64,000 bases of DNA. It comes from Hyphomicrobium_A sp963745205 (lineage in GTDB: Bacteria; Pseudomonadota; Alphaproteobacteria; Rhizobiales; Hyphomicrobiaceae). The stretch spans positions 1-64,000 of the forward strand of contig CAVUWX010000013.1 of assembly GCA_963745205.1 (NCBI GenBank). Reading direction: 5' to 3'. The position numbers and the translations under genes are program-made. The notes beneath the pieces were generated by a model. It was not told the origin of the DNA, ran no database searches, and saw only the letters and a program-made list of their open reading frames with translations. This document shows, piece by piece, positions 18,786-28,311 of this stretch. The number at the start of each line of letters is the position of its first letter. Within the stretch, counting starts at the first letter, position 1.

Positions 18786-19149
18786 CCCCAGCTGAACTCT
18801 GGAACGGCGTGGACGATAGCAGACGACGGGGGTTCCCGTGAAGCAAGGATAGTTCTGCTGTCATCGGTCGTCAGAAGCTGCCTTCGATGCCATTCAACTG
18901 TCCTGCCTGTCTCGCTTGAACGGTGGGCGTTTGCAATTTGGTCAAGCGAGCCAGCTTCGCTGCTACCTTTTCTTCGGCTACCCATTGCACCAACGACCCG
19001 CGGTTGCCAGCTTCAAGCGCATACAGAAGCAGTGCGGGCGGCAATTATAATTTGATTACTAATTAGTCGGCAGCGTTTCGCGCTGAAAACAGTGTACCCG
19101 CCCTGACCTCCTGCGCGGGAAGAATAGCCGATGGCCACCGATCCGGAGC
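18786..19149. other. No gene seen
   Basis: No convincing coding frame or repeat between fae and the recombinase tail. Confidence 0.4.
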
Positions 19150-19329
19150 ATCTACAGCCTGCGCCACACGGCGATCTGCATGAGGCTGATGCTGTCACAT
19201 GGCCAGGTGAACATCTACTCCCTGGCCAAGAACGCAGGCACCAGCGTCAGCCAGATTGAGCGCTTCTACGCGAAGCGGCTGCCGATCTCAAAGGAGCTGA
19301 TGGAGAACCTGCAGTCGTTTGGACGGTGA
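19150..19329 (+). pseudogene. Tyrosine-recombinase C-terminal remnant
   Basis: The open frame reads IYSLRHTAICMRLMLSHGQV, NIYSLAKNAGTSVSQIERFY and ends LMENLQSFGR. The LRHT motif carries the second catalytic Arg, and the Tyr of IERFYAK is the candidate nucleophile. The core-binding domain and the first Arg are missing. It is the tail of a lost integrase gene. Confidence 0.7.
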
Positions 19330-19644
19330 GCTGCCTTCATCTCTCATGTTGGGCCCGTGTCCTGCGATGAGGACGACAGCCAAACGGATTTTGCACAAGC
19401 TAGGCCGTGAACTCATAAACCAGGACTGATGATAGGAGCTTCTGCTTCGGGTCCGAAAGCCGTCATCATTGGGCGGTCGCGTGATGGCCCTGAAGGGCCA
19501 AACACCATGGGACAGAATGCCCATTCAGTTGTTCGGCCTCGGAGGGACAAAAGAAGGTGAATGCGCTGCCGGCCAGGGTGTTGCATCATTGTATGCGTGA
19601 GTGAGAGACCATAAACCTCCGAACATCAATCCGGTAACTGTGGG

Positions 19645-20352
19645 ATGAGCGCATCCAAGCTGTCGTGCATCATTTGCGCGCATAACGAGGCGCCGCGCAT
19701 TGCCGAGGTGCTCGCCGTCGCCGCGGCACACCCGCTCCTCGACGAAGTGATCGTCGTCGATGACGGCTCGACCGACGGGACGGCTGATATCGTGCGTTCC
19801 TCCCCGTCTGTGCGGCTCCTTTCGTATCCCGCGAACCGCGGCAAGAGCCGTGCATTTGCAGACGGGGTGAGAGCGGCAAGATACGACTACATCATGCACC
19901 TGGATGCAGACCTGAAGTATCTGACGGCCGCGAATATCACCGACCTCGCGGAGCCGGTTTTGTCGCGGCGCTGTGGTATGTCGATTTCCGTTCGCAAGAA
20001 CAGCCTGGCGGTCTATCGCTGGATGGGCCTCGATTTCGTTTCTGGCGAGCGCGTCATTCCAAAGCGGATCGTTGCGGCATGCCTTGCCGACATCGATAAG
20101 CTGCCGCGCTTCGGCATCGAAGCTTTCATAAATGCGCGCGTCATCGATGAGCGCCTCGGGATTGCAATCGTCACGCTCGAGAACGTCATGAACACCCGCA
20201 AGGCAGAGAAGATTGGTTGGTGCAGAGGAACGCTCGCGGATTTTAGGACAACACGCGATGTGGTTAGGGTGATGTCCCCGCTCGAAGTGGTCCGACAGAA
20301 CTATCGGATGCTGTTGCTCGCGCGCCCGACGCGCGCACCAGATTTGCTTTGA
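19645..20352 (+). CDS. Glycosyltransferase family 2
   Basis: A GT-A fold enzyme of 235 residues: LSCIICAHNEAPRIAEVLAV at the N-terminus, VIVVDDGSTDGTADIV with the nucleotide-binding Asp residues, NRGKSRAFADG, and IMHLDADLKY as the DxD metal site. It transfers a sugar from a nucleotide sugar; donor and acceptor are unknown. There is no membrane segment. Its 3' end overlaps the convergent glycosyltransferase gene by 89 bp, and the two probably belong to one glycan or glycolipid pathway. Confidence 0.85.
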   Translation: MSASKLSCIICAHNEAPRIAEVLAVAAAHPLLDEVIVVDDGSTDGTADIVRSSPSVRLLSYPANRGKSRAFADGVRAARYDYIMHLDADLKYLTAANITDLAEPVLSRRCGMSISVRKNSLAVYRWMGLDFVSGERVIPKRIVAACLADIDKLPRFGIEAFINARVIDERLGIAIVTLENVMNTRKAEKIGWCRGTLADFRTTRDVVRVMSPLEVVRQNYRMLLLARPTRAPDLL

Positions 20353-21326
20353 ATGCGACCGCCGACGCCTCCCAGGAGTAACGAAGCGCCTTCTCACGGC
20401 ACTTGGTGCGGTCGAGCGAAAGACAGGCCAGTGCGGCCTTCTTCAAGTCCTTGTCCAAGAAGCCATCGACACCATTGTCGATGATGTCGCGCGGGCCCAA
20501 CACGTCATGGGCAGCGACGGGGATGCCGCAGGCGAGGGCTTCCAGAATGACGAGCCCAAAGGTCTCAGTGCGCGATGGAAACACCATCACGTCAGAGATT
20601 GACAGCCAATCGACGAGTTCTTGGCCGTGCTTATAGCCGACAAATGTGGCCTGCGCTCCGAAACGCGCTTCAAGGCGCTTTCGCTCAGGCCCGTCGCCGA
20701 TCACGAGCTTCGTGCCGGGTAGTTCCAGCTTCAAGAATTCCTCGGGATTCTTCTCGGGCGCCAGTCTGCTGAAAAACAGAGAGACTGGTCTGGAAAGCGT
20801 CGCCATTCGAGATCGTGTGTTTCGAACAAAGACGCTCGTATCGACACCCAATGGCCAAAGAGCAAGCCTGCGGAAACCGCTTGCCTTTAGCTCACGTTTC
20901 AAACTCGGCGTTGCCACCATCGTACACGTGGTCGCATCGTGGAATGCTCTCAAGAGCGCCCGCACAGGTCGAAGAAATGGACGCATCCGTGCGTGGGCAT
21001 ACAGCTGGAAATGCGTATGATACGAGGCCGTGAAGCGCTGGTCGTATCGGCGACAGAGCGCGCGAGCGTTCCAGCCCAAGGGACCTTCGGTCGCGATGTG
21101 TATGAAGTCCGGATCTTCCGAATAAACAAACGCCGCATGCTTCGCCAGGGCGATAGAGCGAGCCGTATTTCTGGATAGCCGGGCAGCGGCAAACAGCGAA
21201 GAGTCCGGGATGGATGACCACGACTTCAAAGCCGTCGCGCTCCAAATGATCTTTCATGTTTACGAGTGCGGTGACGACACCATTGATCTGCGGGCGCCAG
21301 GCATCAGTCACGAGAAGAAGCTTCAT
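20264..21326 (-). pseudogene. Glycosyltransferase family 4, frameshifted twice
   Basis: The N-terminus (MKLLLVTDAWRPQINGVVTA, then VVVIHPGLFA) is in one frame, PLPGYPEIRLALS in a second, and the rest (DFIHIATEGPLGWNARALCR onward) in a third, so two indels lie near 21185 and 21135. The GT-B C-terminal domain is intact: SLFFSRLAPEKNPEEFL, KLVIGDGPERKRLE, and the donor-binding EX7E-type region FPSRTETFGLVILEALACGI. It resembles GT4 mannosyl- or glucosyl-transferases. The C-terminus runs on into the convergent GT2 gene. Confidence 0.8.
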
Positions 21327-21373
21327 CGTGGAAGGTACTCCTGGCCGAGTTCTCGCAGCCACTCGCGGCCTGC

Positions 21374-21805
21374 CTAGTTTTGGCGACTGAGGTCAACCAA
21401 TTGCGCCTCGGCTCGCATGCTGGCCTCACGCGACTCCGTGGAGTCCATGAACAACATCGCATTGGCCTCGTCTATTGCCATTGTGATCCTGGCTAGCACC
21501 AACCAACGGATATTGTGACGATCGCTGCCTGCGGCACCACCTACAGAAACTGATCGCGCTGTTAGCTGTTCAGGATCAGGTGTTGGTCGATAGTTGACGA
21601 AGACCTTCCATTCCGTGCCCCAAGGCTCGGCCATTCTGCTGGCAGCGTATCGACGCGGGGTTCCCGGTTCGAGACCGACTGAGAAGCCCGATGCGGGGCT
21701 CAGTGGATTAGACGCGTTGCGCCACGCGGCATGGCTCATTAGGTCCCATGCGCTGACCGTGCTGCCCTCCGTCTCATCATTGAAATCGCTGCGTGCGCTG
21801 GCCAA
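21374..21805 (-). CDS. Hypothetical protein
   Basis: A 143-codon frame whose second half looks protein-like (EWKVFVNYRPTPDPEQ, then NIRWLVLARITMAIDEANAM). The start is uncertain and no ribosome binding site is convincing. I do not recognise it; it may be a fragment. Confidence 0.35.
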   Translation of the reverse strand: MASARSDFNDETEGSTVSAWDLMSHAAWRNASNPLSPASGFSVGLEPGTPRRYAASRMAEPWGTEWKVFVNYRPTPDPEQLTARSVSVGGAAGSDRHNIRWLVLARITMAIDEANAMLFMDSTESREASMRAEAQLVDLSRQN

Positions 21806-22010
21806 GGACAGTCATGCCAGCCGTACCCTGATCGGCTTCGGTAATCCGCTGCTCGATGGCCAACCTGATAATAGAAGGCCGAATGCTGCATAGGCGCTAG
21901 GTGTGCGGCGCTCGTCGGAGTGGAGTGGGGATTGGCTACGGTGTAGAGCTTCCCGTTCAACTTCGTGAGTTCGGCTTCTCGTTCAGCATCAGTGTTTGAA
22001 GAGAGCAGCG
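21739..22010 (-). pseudogene. AEREAELT repeat-family fragment, copy 1
   Basis: The minus strand reads TDAEREAELTKLNGKLYTV and then diverges. A second copy (TEAEREAELTQVNGRLYTI) lies at 24421-24612. The DNA also matches over about 65 bases. These seem to be pieces of one small unnamed gene family. Confidence 0.4.
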
Positions 22011-22119
22011 GCGAATTGAGGTCGGCTCTCTTTGCAAGCAGACGCGTCCTCTCGCTATTAAGAGCGTCGCAGTCAATGTCGCTGATGGGTAAGACGCTGG
22101 CGCCTACTCCGAACGCGCC

Positions 22120-22329
22120 TCAGCTGACTTTCGAGGCGAGCTCGTCTCCCGTATTAGACGCCACCAGAGCCGGCCCGCGATTTGCAGGCACCTTTTCGGG
22201 GACTTTCACTGGCTCTTTGCGATCGGGCCTACGCTCAGGGTTCGGCGGCGCGACCGGTCGAACCGCTGGATTGGGGATCTGCTCCGGAATCGTAAGCGGT
22301 TCCGAGCCCGGTTGGTGCGCGATGATCAT
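22120..22329 (-). CDS. Small proline-rich hypothetical protein
   Basis: The 69 residues are dominated by Pro, Glu and Val (EPLTIPEQIPNPAVRPVAPP, then KEPVKVPEKVPA). GGAGAT lies 7 bases before the ATG, and the start overlaps the stop of the upstream gene by four bases (ATGA), a sign of translational coupling. The function is unknown and the protein is probably disordered. Confidence 0.6.
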   Translation of the reverse strand: MIIAHQPGSEPLTIPEQIPNPAVRPVAPPNPERRPDRKEPVKVPEKVPANRGPALVASNTGDELASKVS

Positions 22330-23335
22330 GTGGCATCTCCGTGCTCTTCTTCCGATATGGATGTTACGATGGCACCATAGGTAGCGAGCAATTCTTGCAT
22401 CTCGTTCAAAATCCCGCCACGCGCCGACAGGTTCCCTTGGTCGAGGCGGGCTGCTTCGGCAGCGGCGTATGCGGTGAGCTCCTGGAGGGCACTCAGAAAT
22501 AGGTGATCGTTATCTGTGTTCCCATCCATTTCAGAGATGCAGATCCAGGGAGCCTCGATCAGCCCCGCGAGCAGGTGCCGATCGAGAAGTGAGACCAAGT
22601 CGCCGGCAAACAACTCTCCAAGCGAGCTCCAGTATCCATCGTGATCAACTGATTGCGCATGCACGAGGAGTGTCGCCAGCAATTGATGTTGTGAATATCC
22701 ATCTTGCTGCCGGGGCCGACCATGATGTCGGTTCGGCTGTTGAGAAACGGCAGACTTGGGCGAACGGTGAGCCCGCCAGCGTTGCGTGCCCACCAGGCAA
22801 ACGCGCAGTCGAATTCGCCATTGGGTCCGGCATCGTAGATGACGATGCGTTTGCCACGATGGTAGTAGTCTGCCGAGACCGTCGTTGTGAAGTCATCGAG
22901 CGCGTACTGTCGCAGGGTATCCGAGCTCAGATAGAAGCCGATCGCATGCAGTGCGGCGTGGCGGCGGCTGAGGCGGCCCGGCGAGCAGACTTGCAGTTGG
23001 ATGTTCGGGTTATTGAACATCCTGCACTGCGTATATTGCTCGATGCACTCCAGAAGAAGAATGGCCGCCAGGGCACTCCCGACTGGCGGCAGCACCAGGC
23101 AAAACTTGGCCTGCGAGCTTTTATACACGTTGCGGTCAAGCACTCTCCTTTCTCCGCCCAGCGCGTCGAGGAGGGGATTGAACAAATCTTCGTCTCCGAG
23201 GCAGTGCAATTTGACCCCAACGGAAAGCAACCCATGGGTCACGCGCCGCTTCTCAAGCGCCAGCGCGTCGACTTTTGCCGGTGCGCGCGCATGCAAGGTT
23301 TCCAGGAGACGTTCGACGCTAGCGGCATAAGCCAC
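22326..23335 (-). pseudogene. Conserved hypothetical protein of about 335 residues, frameshifted
   Basis: Residues 1-220 (SVERLLETLHARAPAKVDAL, ALAAILLLECIEQYTQCRMF, VSADYYHRGKRIVIYDAGPN) are in one frame. After MDIHNIN the protein continues in another (QLLATLLVHAQSVDHDGYWS, LGELFAGDLVSLLDRHLLAG, ending ISEEEHGDAT). A single indel near 22660-22680 separates them. No known domain is recognised. Gene order and the ATGA overlap with the next gene suggest an operon. Confidence 0.55.
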
Positions 23336-23399
23336 TGCGGGTTCTCCTCATGCTTGCTCCACTTATGGCCTGATCTCGCCCGATGGCGTTATTAAGCAG

Positions 23400-23849
23400 A
23401 TGGGTTGCGACAGCATGGATCACAAACCCTGGGACATGCTGACCGATGCAGAGGGCCTGGGCTCAGCCATCCATCTGAGGAACGAAGCGAGCAAGGGGCG
23501 CTCAGGGCGCGTCATCCCCTTGAACCGGGAGCTGAGAAAGGCACTGCAGGACCTTTTTCAGTCACGCGGCGCTAGCCGCTACGTCATCACCTCTGAGCGC
23601 TCGCAGAGAACGTCTGCCGCGGTGATCGTGAACCTGTTCGCGAGCTGGTACCGGACGCTGGGTTTTCAGGGCTGCTCTAGCCACTCCTGCCGGCGCACCT
23701 TCATCACCAACTCGGCCCGAAAAATTTCAACGGTAGGCGGCTCTCTCAGTGACGTGCAGATGCTGGCCGGACATGCAGCCCTGAGCACAACCCAGCGCTA
23801 CATTGAGGCGGATGTAGAAGCGCAGAGAAAGGTAGTGGAGCTTATCTAG
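23400..23849 (+). pseudogene. Tyrosine recombinase, N-terminally truncated
   Basis: The C-terminal catalytic domain is recognisable: GRVIPLNRELRKALQDL, the HxxR box in SSHSCRRTFITN, the second conserved His in MLAGHAALSTTQRYI with the Tyr nucleophile, then the closing helix. The core-binding domain and the region of the first catalytic Arg are absent, so it should be inactive. It is distinct from the tail at 19150-19329. Confidence 0.8.
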
Positions 23850-23881
23850 GGGTGAAGCGAACCAGATTGTCCTAGGAGATA

Positions 23882-24290
23882 TCATTCGGCCTCTCGTCGC
23901 AAGGTGAGCTGCCATAGCCCAACAGCAAGACGCCCTAGCGCGACCCCTGCCAAATGGACAACGCCAAGTGGTTGCTCCTTCGCTCCTGTCTCGCTCTTGA
24001 ATGCCTCAGTTAGCTGCTGGCCACAGGTTTCGCGCAGCCCACTTGCTTTGTAGCTTCGGTAAAGCTGCCTCGAACGCGTTCCTTTCAAAGAAGCCCAGAC
24101 AGCCTTATCAACTGCGACCGCAAAGACCTTTACAGCTCTGGCAGAATTGAACCGCCGTCGCGCAATTAGATCCCGCAGCCGGCGCTCCGCCGCCACAACT
24201 TCCTCTCGCCCCCGCGCGCTTTGCAGGGCTGCGGCGATCAGATACCCGAGGCGGATCGCGTCAGCCTCGGGATGCTCTCTTCTCTTGCCT
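23882..24290 (-). CDS. Hypothetical helical protein, start unclear
   Basis: The frame is open from about 24290 and reads EADAIRLGYLIAAALQS, AERRLRDLIARRRFNSARAV and QLYRSYKASGLRETCGQQL. No ATG occurs in the first part. AAAGGAGG at about 24314 is followed by out-of-frame starts, so the 5' end may be frameshifted. The family is not recognised. Confidence 0.4.
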
Positions 24291-24420
24291 ATCCCGGCAG
24301 CACAAGCCTCACCTCCTTTAACTCGTGGCCACTACCGTTAAAGCGTACGCCCGCCCTGCCAACGGGTAAACCTATCGGAGCAGCGATCCCCCACATTCTG
24401 GCCGTCCCGACCTCCACCAA

Positions 24421-24612
24421 CTACCGCACAACCGAAGATGGCGGCGCGTTCGCGACGAGAGGGCAGCTCTTGTCCGACTGCATCTTGGGTATCGTGTAGA
24501 GCCTGCCGTTCACCTGAGTGAGCTCGGCTTCTCGTTCAGCCTCAGTCTTTGATGAGCCCACATGTCCTTGAGGTCGTAGTAGCACTCCTCCAGCAGCGAG
24601 TAGGTTTCCCAT
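24421..24612 (-). pseudogene. AEREAELT repeat-family fragment, copy 2
   Basis: The translation contains TEAEREAELTQVNGRLYTIP, matching the fragment near 21.95 kb. The flanks differ. It is probably debris of a small family scattered in this region. Confidence 0.4.
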
Positions 24613-24750
24613 CGCATGCGCTTCGGCTTTGGTGGAAATATGCTGGGCTGAGGCGTCGATCTAGTTCCGGTTGAGCTCGTCCCGCGGTCTGGCTTGCCAC
24701 AAGGTTGTCCCGGGAAGCAAAATCACCTCCGATGGCCTTCGTGCCGGCAC

Positions 24751-24933
24751 TCAATGCGGGCGTTGGTTAAGCCTCGCACCCGCTTCGTCCGCTGGGATCA
24801 GGTGCAAATCCACTTCTCGCTGGAGTACCTCATAAACCGATAGTCCCGTCTCATCGGAGACTTCTCTGAGCGAGCGTCCGGCCGCAAAGCCTTCACGGAT
24901 AGCAATGTTGCGCAGCATCTCTATGAGCTCCAT
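24751..24933 (-). CDS. Small hypothetical protein, 60 residues
   Basis: It reads MELIEMLRNIAIREGFAAGR, SLREVSDETGLSVYEVLQRE, a helical protein in which SLREVSDETGLSVYEV resembles a short helix-turn-helix. GGAG precedes the start. Possibly a DNA-binding or antitoxin-like protein; this is speculation. Confidence 0.5.
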   Translation of the reverse strand: MELIEMLRNIAIREGFAAGRSLREVSDETGLSVYEVLQREVDLHLIPADEAGARLNQRPH

Positions 24934-25192
24934 TTGGGAACTCCATTACTCAGCCCCTCGTGCGCGCCGTTCGCCCTTAAGCTCAATGGGGAAAATAGAC
25001 TGAACGTCCAGTTCCGTACAAATAAATGCGATGGAAAAATATCGTGGGCGCGGAGCAGTCAGCTTAGCGTAGGCCTGCTGTCGCGTGAAATCATATTGCG
25101 CTCCTAGGAACTATCCCAAGCCGCTGGATGAGGCCGACGGCCCACATTGAGATCGGGCTCTGGGTCCTGCGGCCCTCCTAAAGCGAGGGCCG

Positions 25193-25477
25193 CTAGGAGA
25201 TGGTGAAACTCCAGGACAAACCCCACATTGCCCTATGGGCGATCGTTCGTCCGCAGGACGGATAAGCCCCGAAGGCTCCGGCGGCGTTACCCCCGCTTTC
25301 GTCGGAGCCTTTGATGAGGTCGCGCCTCGCGAGCTCGCATTTCACCAGCGCATAGTCGTCTTTAGCGAGCGCGAGGCGGTCCTCCGGCTTTAGCTGATCC
25401 ACCTCGCCGCGGCCCATCACCTGCCAGTGATCGGGTAGATCAGCAAAGGCTTCGTCTACCCCACAGATCAAGTGCAC
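25193..25477 (-). CDS. Hypothetical protein, 94 residues
   Basis: The core reads ADLPDHWQVMGRGEVDQLKP, EDRLALAKDDYALVKCELAR and looks conserved. The last 25 residues have unusual composition, as if the 3' end were replaced. The ATG at 25477 has no clear ribosome binding site. Function is unknown. Confidence 0.45.
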   Translation of the reverse strand: MHLICGVDEAFADLPDHWQVMGRGEVDQLKPEDRLALAKDDYALVKCELARRDLIKGSDESGGNAAGAFGAYPSCGRTIAHRAMWGLSWSFTIS

Positions 25478-25535
25478 GTGGCTGTCGAAAAGGGATGGCT
25501 GCGCGGGAGTTCCCCGCGCTCAGGCGATAGCGGAC

Positions 25536-25694
25536 GTGCAAGAGCTGTTAGCCAGCACCAACTTGGCCGACGAGCCCGAGCTGAGCCCACGCGAGGTGGC
25601 CGTGACCTTCACAGATCGGCACAAAACCTTCGTCTCCGAGGCCAGCCGGTCCCTCAAATCTGATAGGCGATCGATGTCGTCCGCTTTACAGTGA
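25536..25694 (+). pseudogene. IS3-family OrfB fragment
   Basis: The frame reads LASTNLADEPELSPREVAVT, FTDRHKTFVSEASRSLKS. SPRE-x-A-x-x-FTD followed by FVSEAS is the helix-turn-helix just before the integrase core of IS3-family OrfB. The catalytic core is absent. Confidence 0.55.
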
Positions 25695-25889
25695 CATGCT
25701 CACGAGGTGGAGCTCCCTGAATTCCCGTGGAGGGAAAGAGGAAAGGCGCTCATTGAGCCACCGTGCAAAGTCTGGACGCTCAACTTTGATCTGTTCGAAC
25801 CGCTCGCGCGGCATCTGATCCGCAAGGGCGACCAGTGTTTCGAAATCGCAGTCATCTGGGTGAACACAGAATTGCGGACTCAGAGTCAT
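25686..25889 (-). CDS. Small hypothetical protein, 67 residues
   Basis: It starts MTLSPQFCVHPDDCDFETLV and continues RERFEQIKVERPDFARWLNE. A strong GGAGG lies before the ATG. An acidic, helical protein with no known domain; it appears intact. Confidence 0.55.
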   Translation of the reverse strand: MTLSPQFCVHPDDCDFETLVALADQMPRERFEQIKVERPDFARWLNERLSSFPPREFRELHLVSMSL

Positions 25890-25949
25890 GGCCTTGCCCT
25901 CCGGAGCACGGCGAGAACCATAACAAAGCAGCGGTTAATGTTTGGTTAG

Positions 25950-26093
25950 TCCCATTGCTTCTTCGCGATCAGTAATCCGGACTTTCACAAGATACGGGAG
26001 AACGAATCGGAGGAGTTCAAAGCGAAGCTGATGATGATGCTACCGGTGTTGGCTGTGATTTTTGGCGTGTATCTTTGGATCAAGTCGTGGTGA
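25950..26093 (+). other. Possible fragment of a small membrane protein
   Basis: An open frame without a clear start reads PDFHKIRENESEEFKAKLMM and ends in a membrane-like helix, MLPVLAVIFGVYLWIKSW. It may be the 3' end of a lost gene. Confidence 0.3.
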
Positions 26094-26185
26094 TGCCGGT
26101 TGCGTTTGGGCATATTGGGTTCGTTGGTGTCGGCACAATGGATCAGGGGTTGAGCTCCAGATTTCAATGCATGTGAGCATTGGGG

Positions 26186-26464
26186 ATGAAGCATTTCATG
26201 GAAGACACAATTGATCGGGCGGACGCGCTTGCACTAGCGACCAGCGTTTGCAGGCGAGAAGCGCAGGAGCTTTTTGCCCTGCCAGAGACCAACCCTCAGC
26301 TGCTGGCAGAGTGGCTTGACGAGCTGACGCGGTGCCGCGAGGGCGCCCGAAGCGAGGCTGATCGGCCAAACGCTGCGGTTGATTATCTTCGAATCGCCCG
26401 TCGAGTCCTTTTCGCGCAAGACGGCGCGGCGCCGCAGGTCACTGCACGTGATCCGCTTCTCTGA
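26186..26464 (+). CDS. Hypothetical protein
   Basis: About 92 residues with a helical middle (CRREAQELFALPETNPQLLA, EWLDELTRCREGARS). Starts at 26186 and 26198 are both possible. The family is not recognised. Confidence 0.4.
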   Translation: MKHFMEDTIDRADALALATSVCRREAQELFALPETNPQLLAEWLDELTRCREGARSEADRPNAAVDYLRIARRVLFAQDGAAPQVTARDPLL

Positions 26465-26636
26465 AACACGTCTGACGTGATGGGCAGTGATGACGGCGTG
26501 CCGGAATTCGGTTATGCGCCATTTGCCGAACGCAAACGTCGCCTTCGGTCTTCAGCAGGTTTGGGCTGACCGGCGGCGGATCGGGCAGCGACGCTAGACG
26601 TTTGGCGGATTGGGCCAAGTAAGTGCGGAGCGTTGA

Positions 26637-28149
26637 TCAACCCGCAAGCTCGAGAATGCGACGCTTCGGGCGGTCGCGCGGCGGGACGTGAAGGGTGAAG
26701 AGAGGCGCTGATTGCCGCTGGGCCAGCGATCCGCATTCGCCGGGCCCGATCGAGGGGTCTCCCTGCGCCCCATGTTTCTTGGCAAAGTAATGGAGTCCCG
26801 CGTAGCTGGCAGGCGCGTGCGTGCAGGCGGCGCGAGAGACCTCACGCGAATGGTCTGCGGCGCGCGACGCGGTTGTGGTGCGATAGCTCGCCGGCGTCGT
26901 CGATAAGAATCGCGCTCGCCGATCGTGTGTGCGCACAAATTGAGCGATGCGCGGGGCAATGTCGAGGCGAAATCGCGAACCGTTGAAGATGCCGTAATGG
27001 CCGACACCGGCACACTCGTAATGCAGCTTCATCGAGTTCAGGCACGCTGCAGCAGAGATCGAGCGCCGCCCGGCATTGGCCGAGGCCGGTGATGTCGTCC
27101 TTCTCGCCTTCGATCGTCATCAGGGGGACACGGCAAATCTTGCCGAGATCGATCAAGCGTCCCCGGTGCCTCATCTCGCCCTTCGGAATGGCCTGGCTGA
27201 CGAATACGGTGTCGATCGTCTGCAGGTAGAACTCAGCAGTCAAGTCCATGACGGCAAGATAATCGTCGTAGAACCTGCGATGGTTTTCGACCGAACCCCG
27301 GTCGCCCCGCACGAGGTGCGTGAGATAGTCCTTGTGCGCTCGGACGTGCCGGTCGAGGTTCATCGACATGAAGCCTGAGAGCTGAAGGAACCCGGGGTAG
27401 ACCGCGCGCCCGGCCCCGGCATTGGGCCAGGGCACGATCGCGATGACGTTGTTGCGGAACCATCTGGTCCCCTTCTGCTCGGCCAGCCGGTCCACGGCGG
27501 TCGGGCTCACGCGCGTGTCGACGGGGCCGCCGGCCAGAATGAGGCTCGCCGGCACGTCCACCTCGCCGTCCTCCTCCATGAGCGCAACCGCCGCGAGCGC
27601 CGGCACGGCGGGCTGGCAGACGGCGAAGAGGTGCACATCTCCACCGAGGTGACGCAGCATCTCCCGCAGGTAGAGGATGTAATCGTCGAGATCGAAGGTC
27701 CCATGCGCCAATGAGATGCCGCGAGCGTCTTGCCAGTCGGTGATAAAGACGTCGTGGTCGGGGAGCAGCGTCTCGACCGTGCCGCGCAGAAGGGTCGCGA
27801 AATGCCCGGACATGGGTGCCGCGACCAGGATTCGCGGGTCGCGCGCGGCGCGATCGGGGTCAATATGGCGCCGGAAGTGGATCAATCGGCAGAAGGGCCG
27901 CTGCCAGACGATCTCCTCGCTCACCGCGACGGTCGCGCCGTCGACGCGGGTGGCACCAATGCGGAATTCTGGTTTCCCGTAGCAGCGCGTCGTGCGCTCG
28001 AAGACCTCGCAGGCCGCGGCTGCTTGGCGTCCTGCCACGGTGTGGGTCATGGGGTTAAAGGGATTAACGAAGAAGAGTCCGCATGAATTGGCGGCGAACC
28101 TTGCCGGCCTCATCGCGGCGTGGCTCAGCTCGTACCACCGGTAAAGCAT
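26637..28149 (-). pseudogene. phaZ: Intracellular PHB depolymerase, frameshifted
   Basis: This enzyme degrades stored polyhydroxybutyrate granules. The N-terminal part is clear (MLYRWYELSHAAMRPARFAA, NPFNPMTHTVAGRQAAAACE). The lipase-box-like VCQPA holds the catalytic Cys of type II depolymerases, and the Asp is in IEGEKDDITGLGQ. Near 27035 the frame breaks; the native end with the catalytic His (YECAGVGHYGIFNGSRFRLD) lies in another frame. Similarity fades after about 26910, and the first in-frame stop is at 26637. AGAGGGGG lies before the ATG at 28149. Confidence 0.85.
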
Positions 28150-28172
28150 GCGCCTGCCCCCTCTCTTCAAAT

Positions 28173-28218
28173 TCATGAATAAAAACTCACGAATAAGAAG
28201 GGCCAAGTTGGTGAATAA
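28173..28218 (-). promoter_or_regulatory. Repeated GAATAA motifs upstream of phaZ
   Basis: Three similar motifs, CATGAATAA (28174-28182), CACGAATAA (28188-28196) and GGTGAATAA (28210-28218), lie 25-70 bp upstream of the phaZ start. They could be regulator sites, perhaps for a PHB regulator, but no consensus match is claimed. Confidence 0.3.
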
Positions 28219-28311
28219 TTCGCTAAGAGCCGCACCACGTGCGGCGGCCTGCAACCGATCGCCAGGCGCCGTCAATCGGAAGGACGCGCCGGTAGTGCGC
28301 TGGTTTGAAAT

